DNA from: Pseudomonadota bacterium
GTDB lineage: Bacteria; Pseudomonadota; Gammaproteobacteria; Steroidobacterales; Steroidobacteraceae
Length of the DNA stretch: 49,016 bases
Direction: 5' to 3'
Assembly (NCBI GenBank): GCA_021777555.1
Contig: JAJYDK010000029.1
Coordinates: forward strand, 1 to 49,016
The notes beneath the pieces were generated by a model that searched no databases, was not told where the DNA came from, and saw only the letters and a program-made list of their open reading frames with translations. The translations under genes and the position numbers were made by a program. This document shows, in pieces, positions 35,371 to 46,811 of the stretch. How positions within the stretch are numbered: the first letter of the stretch is position 1; each line of letters starts with the position of its first letter.

Positions 35371-35818
35371 CCTCGCCCTCGGGAGTCATGCCCGTCGCGT
35401 TGCCCGGAAATCGAAGCGGCTGGGCCACGCACTCGTGCACGAAGATCTCCAGGATGCCGGATGCCCCGGCGTGGGGCGGCGCTTCCCGGGCGCGCCATTC
35501 AGCCCCGAGCGCGTTGAATCGCACCGGCACGGGCGCAGGCCGGGGTCGGTTGACGGAGAGGATCTGCCCGACCAGATCGAGGAGCAGCGTGAGCTTGCGG
35601 TCGAGCCGCTGAAGCTCGGCCGCAAGGGGTGAGTTCTCATCCGGCAACTCGACGAGGCCGTGATCCTCCAGCGCATCCCAAGCCTGCAGCACCTGGAAGT
35701 TGCGCTCGCAGAGCCCGGCGAGGGTCTGCGGGTCCGGCGCGGCCCGCCACAGCACCGGCAGCACATCCCGCACCGCGAGCTCTTCGTACAGTACGACGGT
35801 GTCTGAGTTGTCGGACAT
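35255..35818 (-). CDS. Atypical (tetrameric-type) PilZ domain protein
   Basis: Protein of 187 aa. An N-terminal helical part (QTLAGLCERNFQVLQAWDALEDHG) leads to a long helix with heptad leucines (AAELQRLDRKLTLLLDLVGQIL) and then a PilZ-like beta barrel (PVPVRFNALGAEWRA ... GILEIFVHECVAQPLRF) ending VASLVGKIAFRRHRRQIA. The leucine helix and FRRHRR ending fit the tPilZ family described in Xanthomonas. The classic RxxxR and D/NxSxxG motifs are not recognisable, so c-di-GMP binding is uncertain. The start at 35818 begins the conserved part. It follows the DUF4145-like gene and overlaps the GGDEF-EAL gene tail to tail. Confidence 0.8.
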   Translation of the reverse strand: MSDNSDTVVLYEELAVRDVLPVLWRAAPDPQTLAGLCERNFQVLQAWDALEDHGLVELPDENSPLAAELQRLDRKLTLLLDLVGQILSVNRPRPAPVPVRFNALGAEWRAREAPPHAGASGILEIFVHECVAQPLRFPGNATGMTPEGEVSVRFAQLEDTVASLVGKIAFRRHRRQIAGRVNPQRTP

Positions 35819-35850
35819 GGATTCGCGCAGGGGAGGGGCGGAGAATGCCC

Positions 35851-36564
35851 TCAGGGGCGGGCGGCCGGCAGCTTGGTGACGTTGGCGCGGGTCTGCCATT
35901 CGTCGCGAAAGAAGCGGCGGACCAGCATGGCCCGCTCCAGCCGGCCCCGGCGCACGTAGGTCTGGTAGAGCAGATCCTTCATCACCTCGAGAAGGATGTC
36001 GGCCTCGCCGCTGTCGAGCACCGGGATGCCGGGGCGCGGGTCGGAGGCGACGCCAAACAGCACGCTCCTCACTTTGTTGAAGATCTCCGGTGGGAGCGAG
36101 GCGAGCTCACGCACTTCATTGAGCCCATCGAAGAACTTGAGCTTGCCCGACTCGCCGAGATCGGCGAACACCGCCCGCGCGGTCCGCCGGCACATCGAGG
36201 CGAAGGCGTTGCAGGCGCCGACGCTGAAGCACCCGAGGGCCTCCTTGAACAGCATCTCCACCTCTTCCGGCAGGTGGGTGAAGTCGAAGCGCTCCCGTGC
36301 CCGCTCGATTTCGGTGAACTGGGGCGCGAGCTCGATCCTCGTCGGGCCATACGCGCGCGCCGTGAATCGCAGGAACACCGGCGCGCGGCAGGCATCGCAG
36401 CGGAACACGGTGCCGATCTGGGCCGGCTGGTCGGCCTGCAGCTCCTCGAAGCGCGGCACCGCCATGGGGCTGATGTGGGCAATGACCTGACAGTGCGGGC
36501 AGGTGAGCGCCAGCGTTCTGTCCGGCTCGAGGATCAGCCGGCTTTGCGGGTCGATGTAAGGCAT
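35851..36564 (-). CDS. DUF4145-like protein with zinc-ribbon motif
   Basis: Predicted cytoplasmic protein of 237 aa. Two cysteine pairs, CPHC near residue 22 and CDAC near residue 56, probably bind zinc. The helical C-terminal half (KEALGCFSVGACNAFASMCRRTARAVFADLG, then GLNEVRELASLPPEIFNKVRSVLFGVAS) has the form of DUF4145 domains, which occur in many small bacterial proteins of unknown role. The ATG at 36564 starts right before the zinc region; the longer frame reads through the mprF 3' end. It is 50 bases downstream of mprF and 32 bases upstream of the PilZ gene, so likely part of the same transcript. Confidence 0.75.
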   Translation of the reverse strand: MPYIDPQSRLILEPDRTLALTCPHCQVIAHISPMAVPRFEELQADQPAQIGTVFRCDACRAPVFLRFTARAYGPTRIELAPQFTEIERARERFDFTHLPEEVEMLFKEALGCFSVGACNAFASMCRRTARAVFADLGESGKLKFFDGLNEVRELASLPPEIFNKVRSVLFGVASDPRPGIPVLDSGEADILLEVMKDLLYQTYVRRGRLERAMLVRRFFRDEWQTRANVTKLPAARP

Positions 36565-36614
36565 GGCGTGGTTGGTGCTCTTGTAATGCCCCGGTCCCGA
36601 TCTGACAGTATAGC

Positions 36615-39188
36615 CTATCTGAAGCCGTTTCGCCCTCCGATCAGCGCGGCGACCTCCACGAGCACCCGCGGCAGGGTGATGCCGCCGTGGGCGAGCAGGT
36701 ACCTCGGTTCCCACCGGGGATCGAACCGTGAGAGGTACTGGCGCAGCAGCTCGATGCGCTCGAAATGCTCGCCATGGGGGAACACGAAATTGCCGGTGTC
36801 GTGCCAGGCCGGGGCGAGCGGGTCGCGCTCGCGCCCCCCGAGGGGCGCCATGCCCAGGTCGATCCACTGGAAGCCCTGCGCCCGCCCCCAACGCATGGTC
36901 TCGATCAGAAGGTAGTCCATGATCCCCGGGGGCGCCTCGGGGCCGAATCGAATCAGATCGAGGGCGAGCTCCGCGCGGGTGCCGGTGACCCAGAGGTTGG
37001 CGAAGGCCACCGGCCTGGCTCCGTGGCGCACCACCGCAAGCGGGAAGCCGCCGAGATACCGGGGGGAGAAATAGCCCACCGAGAAGCGCCGCTCGGCCGT
37101 CGAGTGGCGCACCAGCCAGGCATCGGAGAGCCGTTTGAGAGCAGGCATGAGCGGATCGGCGCGACCGGCGGGAACGACCTCGAAGGAGATGCGGGTCCGT
37201 CTCGCGCGCCGGTGCGCATGGCGCAGGACCGCGTGCGAAGGCTCCTCGAGCGCGAATCGGGCAAGCGGCACCCGCGCCGCCTCGCCGATCGGGAGTGGCG
37301 CGAGACCGAGATCCTCATAGAGGGGCAGCCACTGCGCGCCGGTCTGGTAGAACACGATGTGCGCGCCGTGTCTTTCGGCCATCTCCTGGAAGCGCCTCAC
37401 CACCTCCTCGACTCCGGCGCGCTCACCGACCGGATCGCCGAGCGCGACCCAGCTGCGGCCGGCGACCTGATACATGAGGAAGACATCACCGGCATCGGAA
37501 AACAACAGCCGCTTGTCGCCGCTCAACGCGGCATTCGCCAGGCTCTGATCCCCCCGCTCGATGATCTCGCGCGCCCGCTCGAGATCGCGGGGACCGGCCG
37601 CGGACGGCTCGGGACGTGTGGGCCTCAGCAGGTTCACCAGCAGATACCCGGTCGCGAGCACCGACACGGTGAGCGATGCGCGCAGCATCCGTGAGGCACC
37701 CGCGTGCGCAGTGAAGGTCCACCACAACTGCCAGTCGTAGGGCGTGTGGCGGTAGAGGAGCAGCCCCGTCCAGACGGACAGCAGCACCGTGCCGAGCAGG
37801 CTCGCGATCCAGATGGGGCTGAAACGTTCATCGAGGATGGATGTCGGCCGGTAGAACGCGCCTCGACCGAGTGTGAGCACCGCGAGCGCCAGCGCAAGAA
37901 ATGGCGCTTCCTCGAACGCCAGCCCCTGCAGCGCCGCGACCAGTATGCCGGCGGCGAGCAGTCGGCGCGCGAGCCGCCAGGCCGGGCGGACCCGGCGGAA
38001 CAGCGCGCGCGAGACGATCAACAACCCGAGCCCGATGAGACTCGCCCCCAGGCTCGCGGTTTCCCGCACGGCCGCCAGCCAACGCGGGGCGAGCGCGAGC
38101 CGCGAATCGATGCCCGGTATCATCACGAACATCAGCAGCATCGCGCCGGCGATGAACGTCAAAGTGCCGGACACCTGCGGCGCCACGGGCCTCACGTACA
38201 TCGCAGCACTGTTGCGGGCGCGGACCAGGTGGCGACGCTGAGCGTTGAGTTCCTGATAACCAAACAGCGCCGCACCGACCACGAGCGGCGCGAAGTAGTA
38301 CACCGCCCGGAACGCGAGCAGGGCCCCGAGCAGGGCATCGACCGGTGCGCCATGCAGCATCAGGAGAATGATGGTCTCAAACACTCCGATGCCGCCCGGC
38401 ACGTGGCTGATGATGCCGGCGGTGAGCGCGATGACATAGGCGCCGAGGAACGGCAGCAGGCCGATGTGGGCATCGGGTGGCAACAGCAGCCACAGCACCG
38501 ACGCGGCGAGACTCAGGTCGAGGGCACTCAGGGCGATCTGCCCCCAGCCGATGAGCGTCCCCGGAGCGCGCAGCGCCCAACCGCGGACTTCCACGACGCG
38601 GCGCGAAAATGCGGCCCATAGGGCGTAGACGGCGACCGCCGCGAGCAGCAACACGCCGAGCGGCGCGGTCCCGAACGCCAGATGCAGCGCTGTGGCGGCG
38701 GGGGCGGGTGCGAGCGACAGGGCCAGCCCCGCAAGCAACGTGAGCCCCAGGGCGATCGACAGGCTGTAGAAGACGGTGATCGTGGCCACTTCGACCGCCG
38801 TGATGCCTGCCGTGGTGTAAAGACGCAGCCGGATCGCGCCGCCCGTGAATGCGGAAAAGCCCAGATTGTGGCCGAACGCCGCTGCGATGAAGGCGGTGAA
38901 CAGAACCCGGGCGTAGCGCAGGCGCTTGCGCACGTAGCGCAGCGCCAGCAGGTCATAGCCGCTGATCAGGCAGTAGTCTGCGCCGGTCAGCGCGAGCGCC
39001 GCCAGCAGGTGACCGCGGGGGATTTCGCGCAGATGCGCGCCTATGTCGGGCAGGCGCAGCCGCAGGAGCTGGCCGTGCAGCACATAGGCCACGGCGCCGA
39101 GTACGAGCAGCGCCGCCATGGGGCCCAGCCAGCGAATGAGCTCGAGTGCGCGGTTCTCGGGCCCATCGGCTGGCTGTGGCGCGGCCAT
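36615..39188 (-). CDS. mprF: Phosphatidylglycerol aminoacyltransferase/flippase MprF
   Basis: Membrane protein of 857 aa that adds an amino acid from tRNA to phosphatidylglycerol and flips the product, lowering envelope charge and giving resistance to cationic peptides. The N-terminal half holds the flippase helices (KRLRYARVLFTAFIAAAFGHNLGFSAFTGGAIRLRLY; GIISHVPGGIGVFETIILLM), the C-terminal 300 residues the GNAT-like synthase (DQSLANAALSGDKRLLFS, SWVALGDPVG, PPGIMDYLLIETMRWGRAQGFQWIDLGMAPLGG). Length is near P. aeruginosa MprF (881), which makes alanyl-PG; the amino acid here cannot be told. It starts 6 bases after ettA. Confidence 0.94.
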   Translation of the reverse strand: MAAPQPADGPENRALELIRWLGPMAALLVLGAVAYVLHGQLLRLRLPDIGAHLREIPRGHLLAALALTGADYCLISGYDLLALRYVRKRLRYARVLFTAFIAAAFGHNLGFSAFTGGAIRLRLYTTAGITAVEVATITVFYSLSIALGLTLLAGLALSLAPAPAATALHLAFGTAPLGVLLLAAVAVYALWAAFSRRVVEVRGWALRAPGTLIGWGQIALSALDLSLAASVLWLLLPPDAHIGLLPFLGAYVIALTAGIISHVPGGIGVFETIILLMLHGAPVDALLGALLAFRAVYYFAPLVVGAALFGYQELNAQRRHLVRARNSAAMYVRPVAPQVSGTLTFIAGAMLLMFVMIPGIDSRLALAPRWLAAVRETASLGASLIGLGLLIVSRALFRRVRPAWRLARRLLAAGILVAALQGLAFEEAPFLALALAVLTLGRGAFYRPTSILDERFSPIWIASLLGTVLLSVWTGLLLYRHTPYDWQLWWTFTAHAGASRMLRASLTVSVLATGYLLVNLLRPTRPEPSAAGPRDLERAREIIERGDQSLANAALSGDKRLLFSDAGDVFLMYQVAGRSWVALGDPVGERAGVEEVVRRFQEMAERHGAHIVFYQTGAQWLPLYEDLGLAPLPIGEAARVPLARFALEEPSHAVLRHAHRRARRTRISFEVVPAGRADPLMPALKRLSDAWLVRHSTAERRFSVGYFSPRYLGGFPLAVVRHGARPVAFANLWVTGTRAELALDLIRFGPEAPPGIMDYLLIETMRWGRAQGFQWIDLGMAPLGGRERDPLAPAWHDTGNFVFPHGEHFERIELLRQYLSRFDPRWEPRYLLAHGGITLPRVLVEVAALIGGRNGFR

Positions 39189-39194
39189 CGCGCG

Positions 39195-40868
<1,674 letters not shown>

Positions 40869-41080
40869 GCGATCTCTGCTGCAATCTCTGCCGTGACCTG
40901 AGGGGACCGGGCGTGCGCGCCCGAGGGACATTATCATCGAGCCCGGGGGGCTTGGGCAGTGCCTCGGGATGGCTGCGCGGCGGTCGAGAATCTGCTCGCC
41001 GCCGGACGCTTCGGTACAATTCGGGTTCTTTCCCGCCCGGTACAATCCGCCTCCCCCCAATCGCCCTTCGGAGACCCCGC
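40869..41080. promoter_or_regulatory. Divergent ettA/glyA promoter region
   Basis: The 212 bases hold a hairpin CGGGCG-TGCG-CGCCCG (40908-40923) in the ettA leader; GATAAT on the minus strand (40930-40935), a candidate -10 for ettA with no good -35; and the repeated block CGGTACAATYCG at about 41012-41022 and 41038-41048 on the glyA side, each with a -10-like TACAAT. No riboswitch fold was recognised. The promoter calls are tentative. Confidence 0.4.
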
Positions 41081-42340
41081 ATGCTGTCTAAGAGCCAGGA
41101 CATTCAAAGCTTCGACCCGGAGTTGGCCCGGGCGATCGAGGGTGAGCGCCGCCGGCAGGAGGACCATATCGAGCTCATCGCCTCGGAGAACTACGCGAGT
41201 CCCCGCGTGCTCGAGGCCCAGGGGTCGGTGCTGACGAACAAATATGCGGAGGGGTATCCGGGCAAGCGCTATTACGGTGGCTGTGAGTACGTCGACATCG
41301 CCGAGCAGCTGGCCATCGAGCGGGCCAAGAAGCTCTTCGGGGCCGCCTATGCCAATGTGCAGCCGCACTCGGGCTCCCAGGCCAATGCGGCCGCCTACTT
41401 CGCCCTGGTGCAGCCGGGCGATCCGATCCTCGGAATGAGCCTGGATCACGGCGGACATCTCACTCACGGTGCGCGGGTCAATTTCTCGGGCAAATTCTTC
41501 CAGGCCGCGCAGTACGGCATCCGCCCGGAGACCGGCGAAATCGACTATGAGCAGGTCGAGCGCCTGGCGCAGGAGCACCGGCCGAAGATGATCATCGCGG
41601 GCTTCTCTGCCTATTCACGGGTGGTCGATTGGGCGCGTTTCGCCGAGATCGCCCAGAGCGTCGGCGCCTATCTGGTGGTCGACATGGCGCATGTCGCCGG
41701 CCTCGTCGCGGCCGGCGTCTACCCCAGTCCGCTGCCGCATGCCGATGTCGTGACCACGACGACCCACAAGACGCTGCGCGGGCCGCGCGGTGGCATGATC
41801 CTCGCGCGCGAGAACCCGGAAATCCACAAGAAGCTCAATTCTCTGGTCTTCCCCGGCACACAGGGCGGACCGCTCATGCACGTGATCGCCGCGAAGGCCG
41901 TCGCCCTGCTCGAGGCGCTGCAGCCGCAGTTCGTGGACTACCAGCGTCAGGTGCTCGCCAATGCCCGCGCCATGGCCGCCCGGCTTGTGCGCCGCGGGTA
42001 CGACATCGTCTCCGGCGGTACCGACAATCACCTGTTCCTGCTCAGCCTCATCGGCCGGGACATCACCGGCAAGGAGGCCGATGCGGCGCTCGGGCGGGCC
42101 AATATCACGGTCAACAAGAACGCGGTGCCCAATGATCCCCGTCCACCGGCGATCAGCAGCGGCCTGCGGATCGGCACGCCGGCCTCCACCACCCGCGGCT
42201 TCAAGGAGGCCGAAGTCGAGCAGGTGGCCGACCTCATCGCCGATCTGCTCGATTCCGGCGGCGCGGAGCCGCAGATCGAGCGGGTGCGCTCGCAGGTGAT
42301 CGAGCTCTGCCGCCGCTTCCCGGTGTACGCGGCTTCGTAA
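41081..42340 (+). CDS. glyA: Serine hydroxymethyltransferase
   Basis: PLP enzyme of 419 aa that interconverts serine and glycine with tetrahydrofolate, feeding one-carbon units. Conserved features are [41 protein letters not shown], the PLP-lysine segment [16 protein letters not shown], and IRIGTPA-type [12 protein letters not shown] near the end. The start at 41081 fits the E. coli length (417); longer reading frames upstream run into the promoter region. nrdR follows after 21 bases, the classic glyA-nrdR-ribD-ribE order. Confidence 0.98.
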   Translation: MLSKSQDIQSFDPELARAIEGERRRQEDHIELIASENYASPRVLEAQGSVLTNKYAEGYPGKRYYGGCEYVDIAEQLAIERAKKLFGAAYANVQPHSGSQANAAAYFALVQPGDPILGMSLDHGGHLTHGARVNFSGKFFQAAQYGIRPETGEIDYEQVERLAQEHRPKMIIAGFSAYSRVVDWARFAEIAQSVGAYLVVDMAHVAGLVAAGVYPSPLPHADVVTTTTHKTLRGPRGGMILARENPEIHKKLNSLVFPGTQGGPLMHVIAAKAVALLEALQPQFVDYQRQVLANARAMAARLVRRGYDIVSGGTDNHLFLLSLIGRDITGKEADAALGRANITVNKNAVPNDPRPPAISSGLRIGTPASTTRGFKEAEVEQVADLIADLLDSGGAEPQIERVRSQVIELCRRFPVYAAS

Positions 42341-42361
42341 GCCTGACGGGACCGCGGGCCC

Positions 42362-42934
42362 ATGCACTGTCCGTTCTGCGGTCATGTCGAGACGAAGGTC
42401 ACCGATTCCCGGCTGGCCGGCGAGGGTCGCCAGATCCGCCGCCGCCGGGAATGCCTCGCCTGTGGCGAGCGCTTCACCACCTTCGAGACTGCGGAACTGC
42501 TGATGCCCATGGTCGTCAAGGGCGACCGCCGCCGCGAGCCGTTCGATGAGGCGAAACTGCGCGGCGGCATGGAGAAGGCGCTCGAGAAGCGCCCGGTGGC
42601 GCGCGAAGCGCTCGATGAGGCGCTCAGCCGCATCGTTCACCGGGTGCGGACGGTCGGGGAGCGGGAAATCTCCTCGGGCGCGATCGGCGAGATGGTCATG
42701 GACGAGCTGCGCCAGCTCGATGAGGTGGCCTATGTGCGCTTCGCTTCCGTCTATCGGCATTTCGAGGATGTCGAGGCCTTCCACGACGAGATCATGAAGC
42801 TGCGCAACCGCCGTGAGGGCCGGCCGCGGGCGCACCACCCGGGCGCCGGGCCCGCGGCGGATCGGGACCAGCTGTCGCTGCTGCCGGAGCCCGCCGGGAA
42901 GCCTCCCGGGGGTCCTGAGGGCGGGGATTCGTGA
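42362..42934 (+). CDS. nrdR: Transcriptional repressor NrdR
   Basis: Repressor of ribonucleotide reductase genes that senses ATP/dATP; 190 aa. A zinc ribbon ([15 protein letters not shown] ... [15 protein letters not shown]) is followed by the ATP-cone ([29 protein letters not shown] ... [28 protein letters not shown]). The C-terminus runs about 35 residues beyond the usual 150-160, in a Pro/Gly/Arg-rich tail that overlaps ribD by 4 bases (GTGA). Confidence 0.97.
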   Translation: MHCPFCGHVETKVTDSRLAGEGRQIRRRRECLACGERFTTFETAELLMPMVVKGDRRREPFDEAKLRGGMEKALEKRPVAREALDEALSRIVHRVRTVGEREISSGAIGEMVMDELRQLDEVAYVRFASVYRHFEDVEAFHDEIMKLRNRREGRPRAHHPGAGPAADRDQLSLLPEPAGKPPGGPEGGDS

Positions 42935-44070
42935 GCGCCGTCGAATCGTTCACCGCATTCGACCGCGCGGCCATGGCGCGCGCCCTGACGCTCGCCGAGC
43001 GCGGCCTCGAGACCACTGATCCCAATCCCCGCGTCGGCTGTGTCCTCGCGCGCGGGGAGCGGATCGTCGGGGAAGGGTGGCACGAGCGGGCCGGTGAGCC
43101 GCACGCGGAGATTCATGCGCTGCGCGCGGCAGGGGCGGACGCCACCGGGGCAACCGCGTACGTGACCCTGGAGCCGTGCAGTCATCAGGGACGCACGCCG
43201 CCCTGTGTCGATGCGCTGATCGCCGCCAAGGTGGCACGCGTCGTATTCGCCGTTGGGGATCCGAACCCGAGGGTCAACGGACGAGGCGCGGACATCCTGC
43301 GCGAAGCGGGCGTGCAGGTCGATTCGGGCCTGCTCGAGCGGGAGTCGGCCGAGCTCAATCCGGGGTTCCTCAAGCGCATGCGCACCGGCAGGCCGTGGGT
43401 GCGGGTGAAGCTCGCCATGAGCCTGGATGGGCGCACGGCGCTCGCCAGCGGCGCGAGTCAGTGGATCACCGGTGAGGCGGCGCGGCAGGACGTGCAGCTC
43501 TGGAGGGCCCGCAGCTCGGCCATCCTGACCGGGGTCGGCACGATTCTCACGGATGATCCGCGGCTTACGGTGCGGCTCCCGGAGTCCTCTTCGGGTCCGC
43601 GGCGCGAGCCGCTGCGCGTCATTCTCGACCCGCGGCTGCGAACTGCGCCGGATGCGCGCCTCTTTGCTTGCGCCGGCGAGGTGCTGATTTTCGCAGGCGA
43701 GCCTGCCGTCGGTCGGGACCCGGATTTCGATCGCCGCCGCGAACACCTCACCGCGCGTGCGCAAGTTCAGATTGTCGCGGCCGATGCCGGCGGCAGACCC
43801 AGACTGACCGATGTGCTGGAGGCGCTCGGCCGGAGGGAGGTCAACGAGGTGTGGGTCGAGGCGGGGCCGACCCTCGGCGGCGCATGGCTCGAGCAATCCC
43901 TGGCCGATGAGTTGCTGTTGTACGTCGCGCCGAAGCTCCTTGGGCCGCAGGCGCGGCCGCTGCTGGCTTTGGCGGAAATCCGGGAGTTGGGCGACGCGCC
44001 CGGGTTCACATTCACGGAGGTCACGCGGATCGGCGAGGACCTGCGGCTGCGGCTGCGGCCGAATCACTGA
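42931..44070 (+). CDS. ribD: Bifunctional riboflavin deaminase/reductase RibD
   Basis: Second and third steps of riboflavin synthesis: deamination and side-chain reduction of the GTP-derived pyrimidine. The deaminase half has the zinc motif [11 protein letters not shown] and [12 protein letters not shown]; the reductase half begins [28 protein letters not shown] and has a Rossmann core ([18 protein letters not shown]). 379 aa, the usual length. The start is a GTG overlapping nrdR, and ribE follows after 17 bases. Confidence 0.97.
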   Translation: MSAVESFTAFDRAAMARALTLAERGLETTDPNPRVGCVLARGERIVGEGWHERAGEPHAEIHALRAAGADATGATAYVTLEPCSHQGRTPPCVDALIAAKVARVVFAVGDPNPRVNGRGADILREAGVQVDSGLLERESAELNPGFLKRMRTGRPWVRVKLAMSLDGRTALASGASQWITGEAARQDVQLWRARSSAILTGVGTILTDDPRLTVRLPESSSGPRREPLRVILDPRLRTAPDARLFACAGEVLIFAGEPAVGRDPDFDRRREHLTARAQVQIVAADAGGRPRLTDVLEALGRREVNEVWVEAGPTLGGAWLEQSLADELLLYVAPKLLGPQARPLLALAEIRELGDAPGFTFTEVTRIGEDLRLRLRPNH

Positions 44071-44087
44071 GCGAAGAGGGGTATGCG

Positions 44088-44699
44088 ATGTTCACGGGTA
44101 TCGTTCAGGACGTCGGCCGGCTGACCGGCCGGGAGGCGCGCGGCGGCGATGTCCGCATGGTGTTCGCCTTTGACCGGATCGAGACGGCCGGACTGCATAT
44201 CGGCGACAGCCTCTGCGTTCAGGGGTGCTGCTTGACCGTGGTGGAGTTCCAGGGCCGTGGCTTTGCGGCGGACGTGTCGCGCGAGACGCTCTCGCTTACC
44301 ACGCTCGGGGATCTCGTGGTGGGCTCGCGGGTCAACCTGGAGCCCTCGCTCCGGGTGGGCGATCCGCTCGGTGGACATCTGGTGTCAGGACATGTGGATG
44401 GAGTGGGTGAGATCGTCGCCATCCGTGAGGACGCGCGCTCTACACGTGTCGATGTGACCGTTCCCGCAGAGCTTGCGCGCTACATCGCGCGGAAAGGCTC
44501 CGTCGCCGTCGATGGGGTCAGCCTCACCGTCAACGAGGTGCGGGGTAACCTGTTTGGTGTCAATCTCATCCCGCACACACAACAGGTGACGACGCTCGGG
44601 GCGTTGGCCGTGGGCGCCCGCGTGAACATCGAAGTCGATCAGATGGCGCGCTACGCCGAGCGGCTGCTGTCCCCGGAGTCGGCAGTCCGGGAGCATTGA
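44088..44699 (+). CDS. ribE: Riboflavin synthase alpha subunit
   Basis: Riboflavin synthase, 203 aa, with two lumazine-binding repeats: MFTGIVQDVGRL ... GDSLCVQGCCLTVVEF and GGHLVSGHVDGVGEI ... GSVAVDGVSLTVNEV. The C-terminal helix (TLGALAVGARVNIEVDQMARYAERLL) forms the trimer contact. The usual next genes of this order, ribBA and ribH, are not here; a histidine kinase gene starts directly at the next base. The family is also called ribC in some genomes. Confidence 0.96.
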   Translation: MFTGIVQDVGRLTGREARGGDVRMVFAFDRIETAGLHIGDSLCVQGCCLTVVEFQGRGFAADVSRETLSLTTLGDLVVGSRVNLEPSLRVGDPLGGHLVSGHVDGVGEIVAIREDARSTRVDVTVPAELARYIARKGSVAVDGVSLTVNEVRGNLFGVNLIPHTQQVTTLGALAVGARVNIEVDQMARYAERLLSPESAVREH

Positions 44700-46811
44700 T
44701 TGGCGGTCGTGCGTGATCTCGAGAGGCTGCGCGCCGGAATCTTTCCCCGGCTGCTGATCGCGCTGCTGCTCGTATCCCTGTTGCCGCTCACCGCCTTCTG
44801 GCAGCTCGAGCGGCAGCGCATTCTGCAGAACGGCGAGGCCGATGCCCGTCAGCGGCTCGGCCTGTTTGCCGATCTCGCGGTTCAGCGGGTTGATGACTGG
44901 GTGCAGTTCAATCTCTCCATTCTCGACATGGCGGCGAGCCAGCGCGCCATGCGCTCGATGCGGCCGGCGGCGCAGCGACGCGCGATCGAGGCGCTCAAGT
45001 CGCGCCTGCCTTGGGCCTACCTCATCCATACCATCGGCCTGAATGGAAGCAACGTCGTGCGCAGCGACGGGCGGCCGCCCCTGTGGTACGGCGATCGTGG
45101 CTATTTCCGGCGGATCCTCTCGGGCCGGCCCTACGCCGTTGAAGTCCAGATCGGGCGCACCTCGCATCGACCAGCACTGCTGCTGTCCGTTCCCATCCGG
45201 GGCCTTCACGGGCATCTCGCCGGGCTATTGGTCGAGGCCGCGACACTCGATCACGTCACCCAGGCAGTAACGTCCGAGACGCTCGGGCGCACCGGACACG
45301 CACTGCTCATGACGCGCAAGGGCCGTCTGATTGCAGATCGTGGCATTCCGATGCAACTGCGGCTGCGCGACGTGGCGACCCGTCCAGTGTTTGCCGCAGC
45401 GCAGCGCGGTGCCGGGTTCTATCGCTACACCTACCGCGGCAATGAAAAAGTCGCTGAAGTGCGGAAAACGCGCTTCGGCTGGATTCTCGTCGCGCAGCAG
45501 CAACAGGTGGAGAATCTCGCCGCGGTGCACCAGGCCAACCGCTACGCGTGGCTGCTGCTCGGCGCAACCGCCACCCTGGTCACCGTGATCTCGGCGTTCG
45601 TGGCGCGTTTTCTGGCGGCCTGGATCGGTCAGGTCACCCGTGCGCTCGAGGAGGCCAAGACGGAAGCGGAGCGGGCCAACCGCTCCAAGACCAGTCTGGT
45701 TGCCGCCGCGGTTCATGACTTGATGCAGCCGCTCAATGCGGCGCGCATGTTCGCCGGCACCATCCGCGCGCGGCTCCAGAGGCCCGCGGATCGTGAGCTG
45801 CTCGATGGCATCGACAGCGCGCTCGAGGCCGAGGACGCCATTCTGTCGAGCGTCCTCGACATCTCGCGTCTGGAATCCGGCACCTTTGAGGTGAATGCGC
45901 GGCCCTTCGCGCTCGGGGCGCTGCTCGAGACTCTTGGGCGCGAGTTCGGCATCGTGGCGCGCGCCCGGGGCATCGAGTTGCGGGTCGCGAGGTGCCATGC
46001 CGTCATCCGCTCGGACGAGGCGCTGCTGCGCCGGATCCTGCAGAACTTCCTCTCTAACGCGATTCGATATACGAACCGCGGCCGAGTGCTCATGGGCTGC
46101 CGCCGCTGCGGAGCGGCGCTGCGCATCGAGGTGTGGGACACGGGGCCGGGCATCGCGCCGGAGCATCGACAGAAGATATTTCTCGAGTTCCAGCGCCTGG
46201 ACACCGCCGCTGCGGAGCGGGGCGCGGGTCTGGGGCTTGCCATCGTCGAGCGTATCGGCAAGCGCCTCGGCCATCGCATCGATCTTCGCTCCTGGGTTGG
46301 CCGGGGCAGCGTTTTTTCGGTGGAAGTGCCGCGTGAGAAAGTTGCCGCCGAGACCGCGAGTTCCAGCGGGCAAGCGGCCGAGGATGGCACGGGCCTGGAG
46401 GCGCTGCAGAGCCGCGGCTCGCCGCTCGCCGGCGCACGGGTCTGGACGGTGGAGGACGATCCGCAGGCCGCCGAAGGCCTGCGCGCGCTGCTCACCGAGT
46501 GGGGCTGCGAGGTGGTATCGGCCCGCAGCGGCGCCGAGGCGTTGAGTCTTGCGCAGACCCAGCGGCTCGTGCCCGATCTGTTGCTGCTCGATTACCGCCT
46601 GCCCGACGGACCGGGCCCGGAGTTCGCGCCGCAGCTCTTGCGCTGCTGGGGAAGCGCCGAAGTGCCCGTGATGATCGTGACCGCAGAGCGCGATGCCGCC
46701 CTGCGCGAGCAGATGGTGTCCCGGGGCTGGGGCTTTCTCGCGAAGCCGGTCAGCCCCGCGAAGCTGCGGGCCGCGGTGACCTACGTGCTGATGCGCGGCG
46801 CGGCAACCTAA
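44700..46811 (+). CDS. Hybrid sensor histidine kinase with periplasmic Cache-like sensor
   Basis: Membrane kinase of 703 aa. TM1 is near residues 13-33, a periplasmic dCache-like domain near 40-280, and TM2 near 283-305. The HisKA motif AAAVHDLMQPLNAARMF carries His339 in the HDLxQPL form seen in NahK- and ErcS-type kinases. The ATPase follows (NFLSNAIRYT, DTGPGIAPE, GAGLGLAIVERIGKRLG), then a C-terminal receiver (LLLLDYRLPDGPG, FLAKPVSP). The TTG at 44700 directly follows the ribE stop; a GTG at 44709 is an alternative. The stop overlaps the PstS-like gene's stop on the other strand by 4 bases. A LuxR-type regulator 1.2 kb on is the likely partner. Confidence 0.92.
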   Translation: MAVVRDLERLRAGIFPRLLIALLLVSLLPLTAFWQLERQRILQNGEADARQRLGLFADLAVQRVDDWVQFNLSILDMAASQRAMRSMRPAAQRRAIEALKSRLPWAYLIHTIGLNGSNVVRSDGRPPLWYGDRGYFRRILSGRPYAVEVQIGRTSHRPALLLSVPIRGLHGHLAGLLVEAATLDHVTQAVTSETLGRTGHALLMTRKGRLIADRGIPMQLRLRDVATRPVFAAAQRGAGFYRYTYRGNEKVAEVRKTRFGWILVAQQQQVENLAAVHQANRYAWLLLGATATLVTVISAFVARFLAAWIGQVTRALEEAKTEAERANRSKTSLVAAAVHDLMQPLNAARMFAGTIRARLQRPADRELLDGIDSALEAEDAILSSVLDISRLESGTFEVNARPFALGALLETLGREFGIVARARGIELRVARCHAVIRSDEALLRRILQNFLSNAIRYTNRGRVLMGCRRCGAALRIEVWDTGPGIAPEHRQKIFLEFQRLDTAAAERGAGLGLAIVERIGKRLGHRIDLRSWVGRGSVFSVEVPREKVAAETASSSGQAAEDGTGLEALQSRGSPLAGARVWTVEDDPQAAEGLRALLTEWGCEVVSARSGAEALSLAQTQRLVPDLLLLDYRLPDGPGPEFAPQLLRCWGSAEVPVMIVTAERDAALREQMVSRGWGFLAKPVSPAKLRAAVTYVLMRGAAT

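Noticed and set aside
40869..41080. Riboswitch (glycine or FMN type) upstream of glyA or ribD
   Set aside because: No matching conserved core seen before glyA, and ribD overlaps nrdR with no leader.
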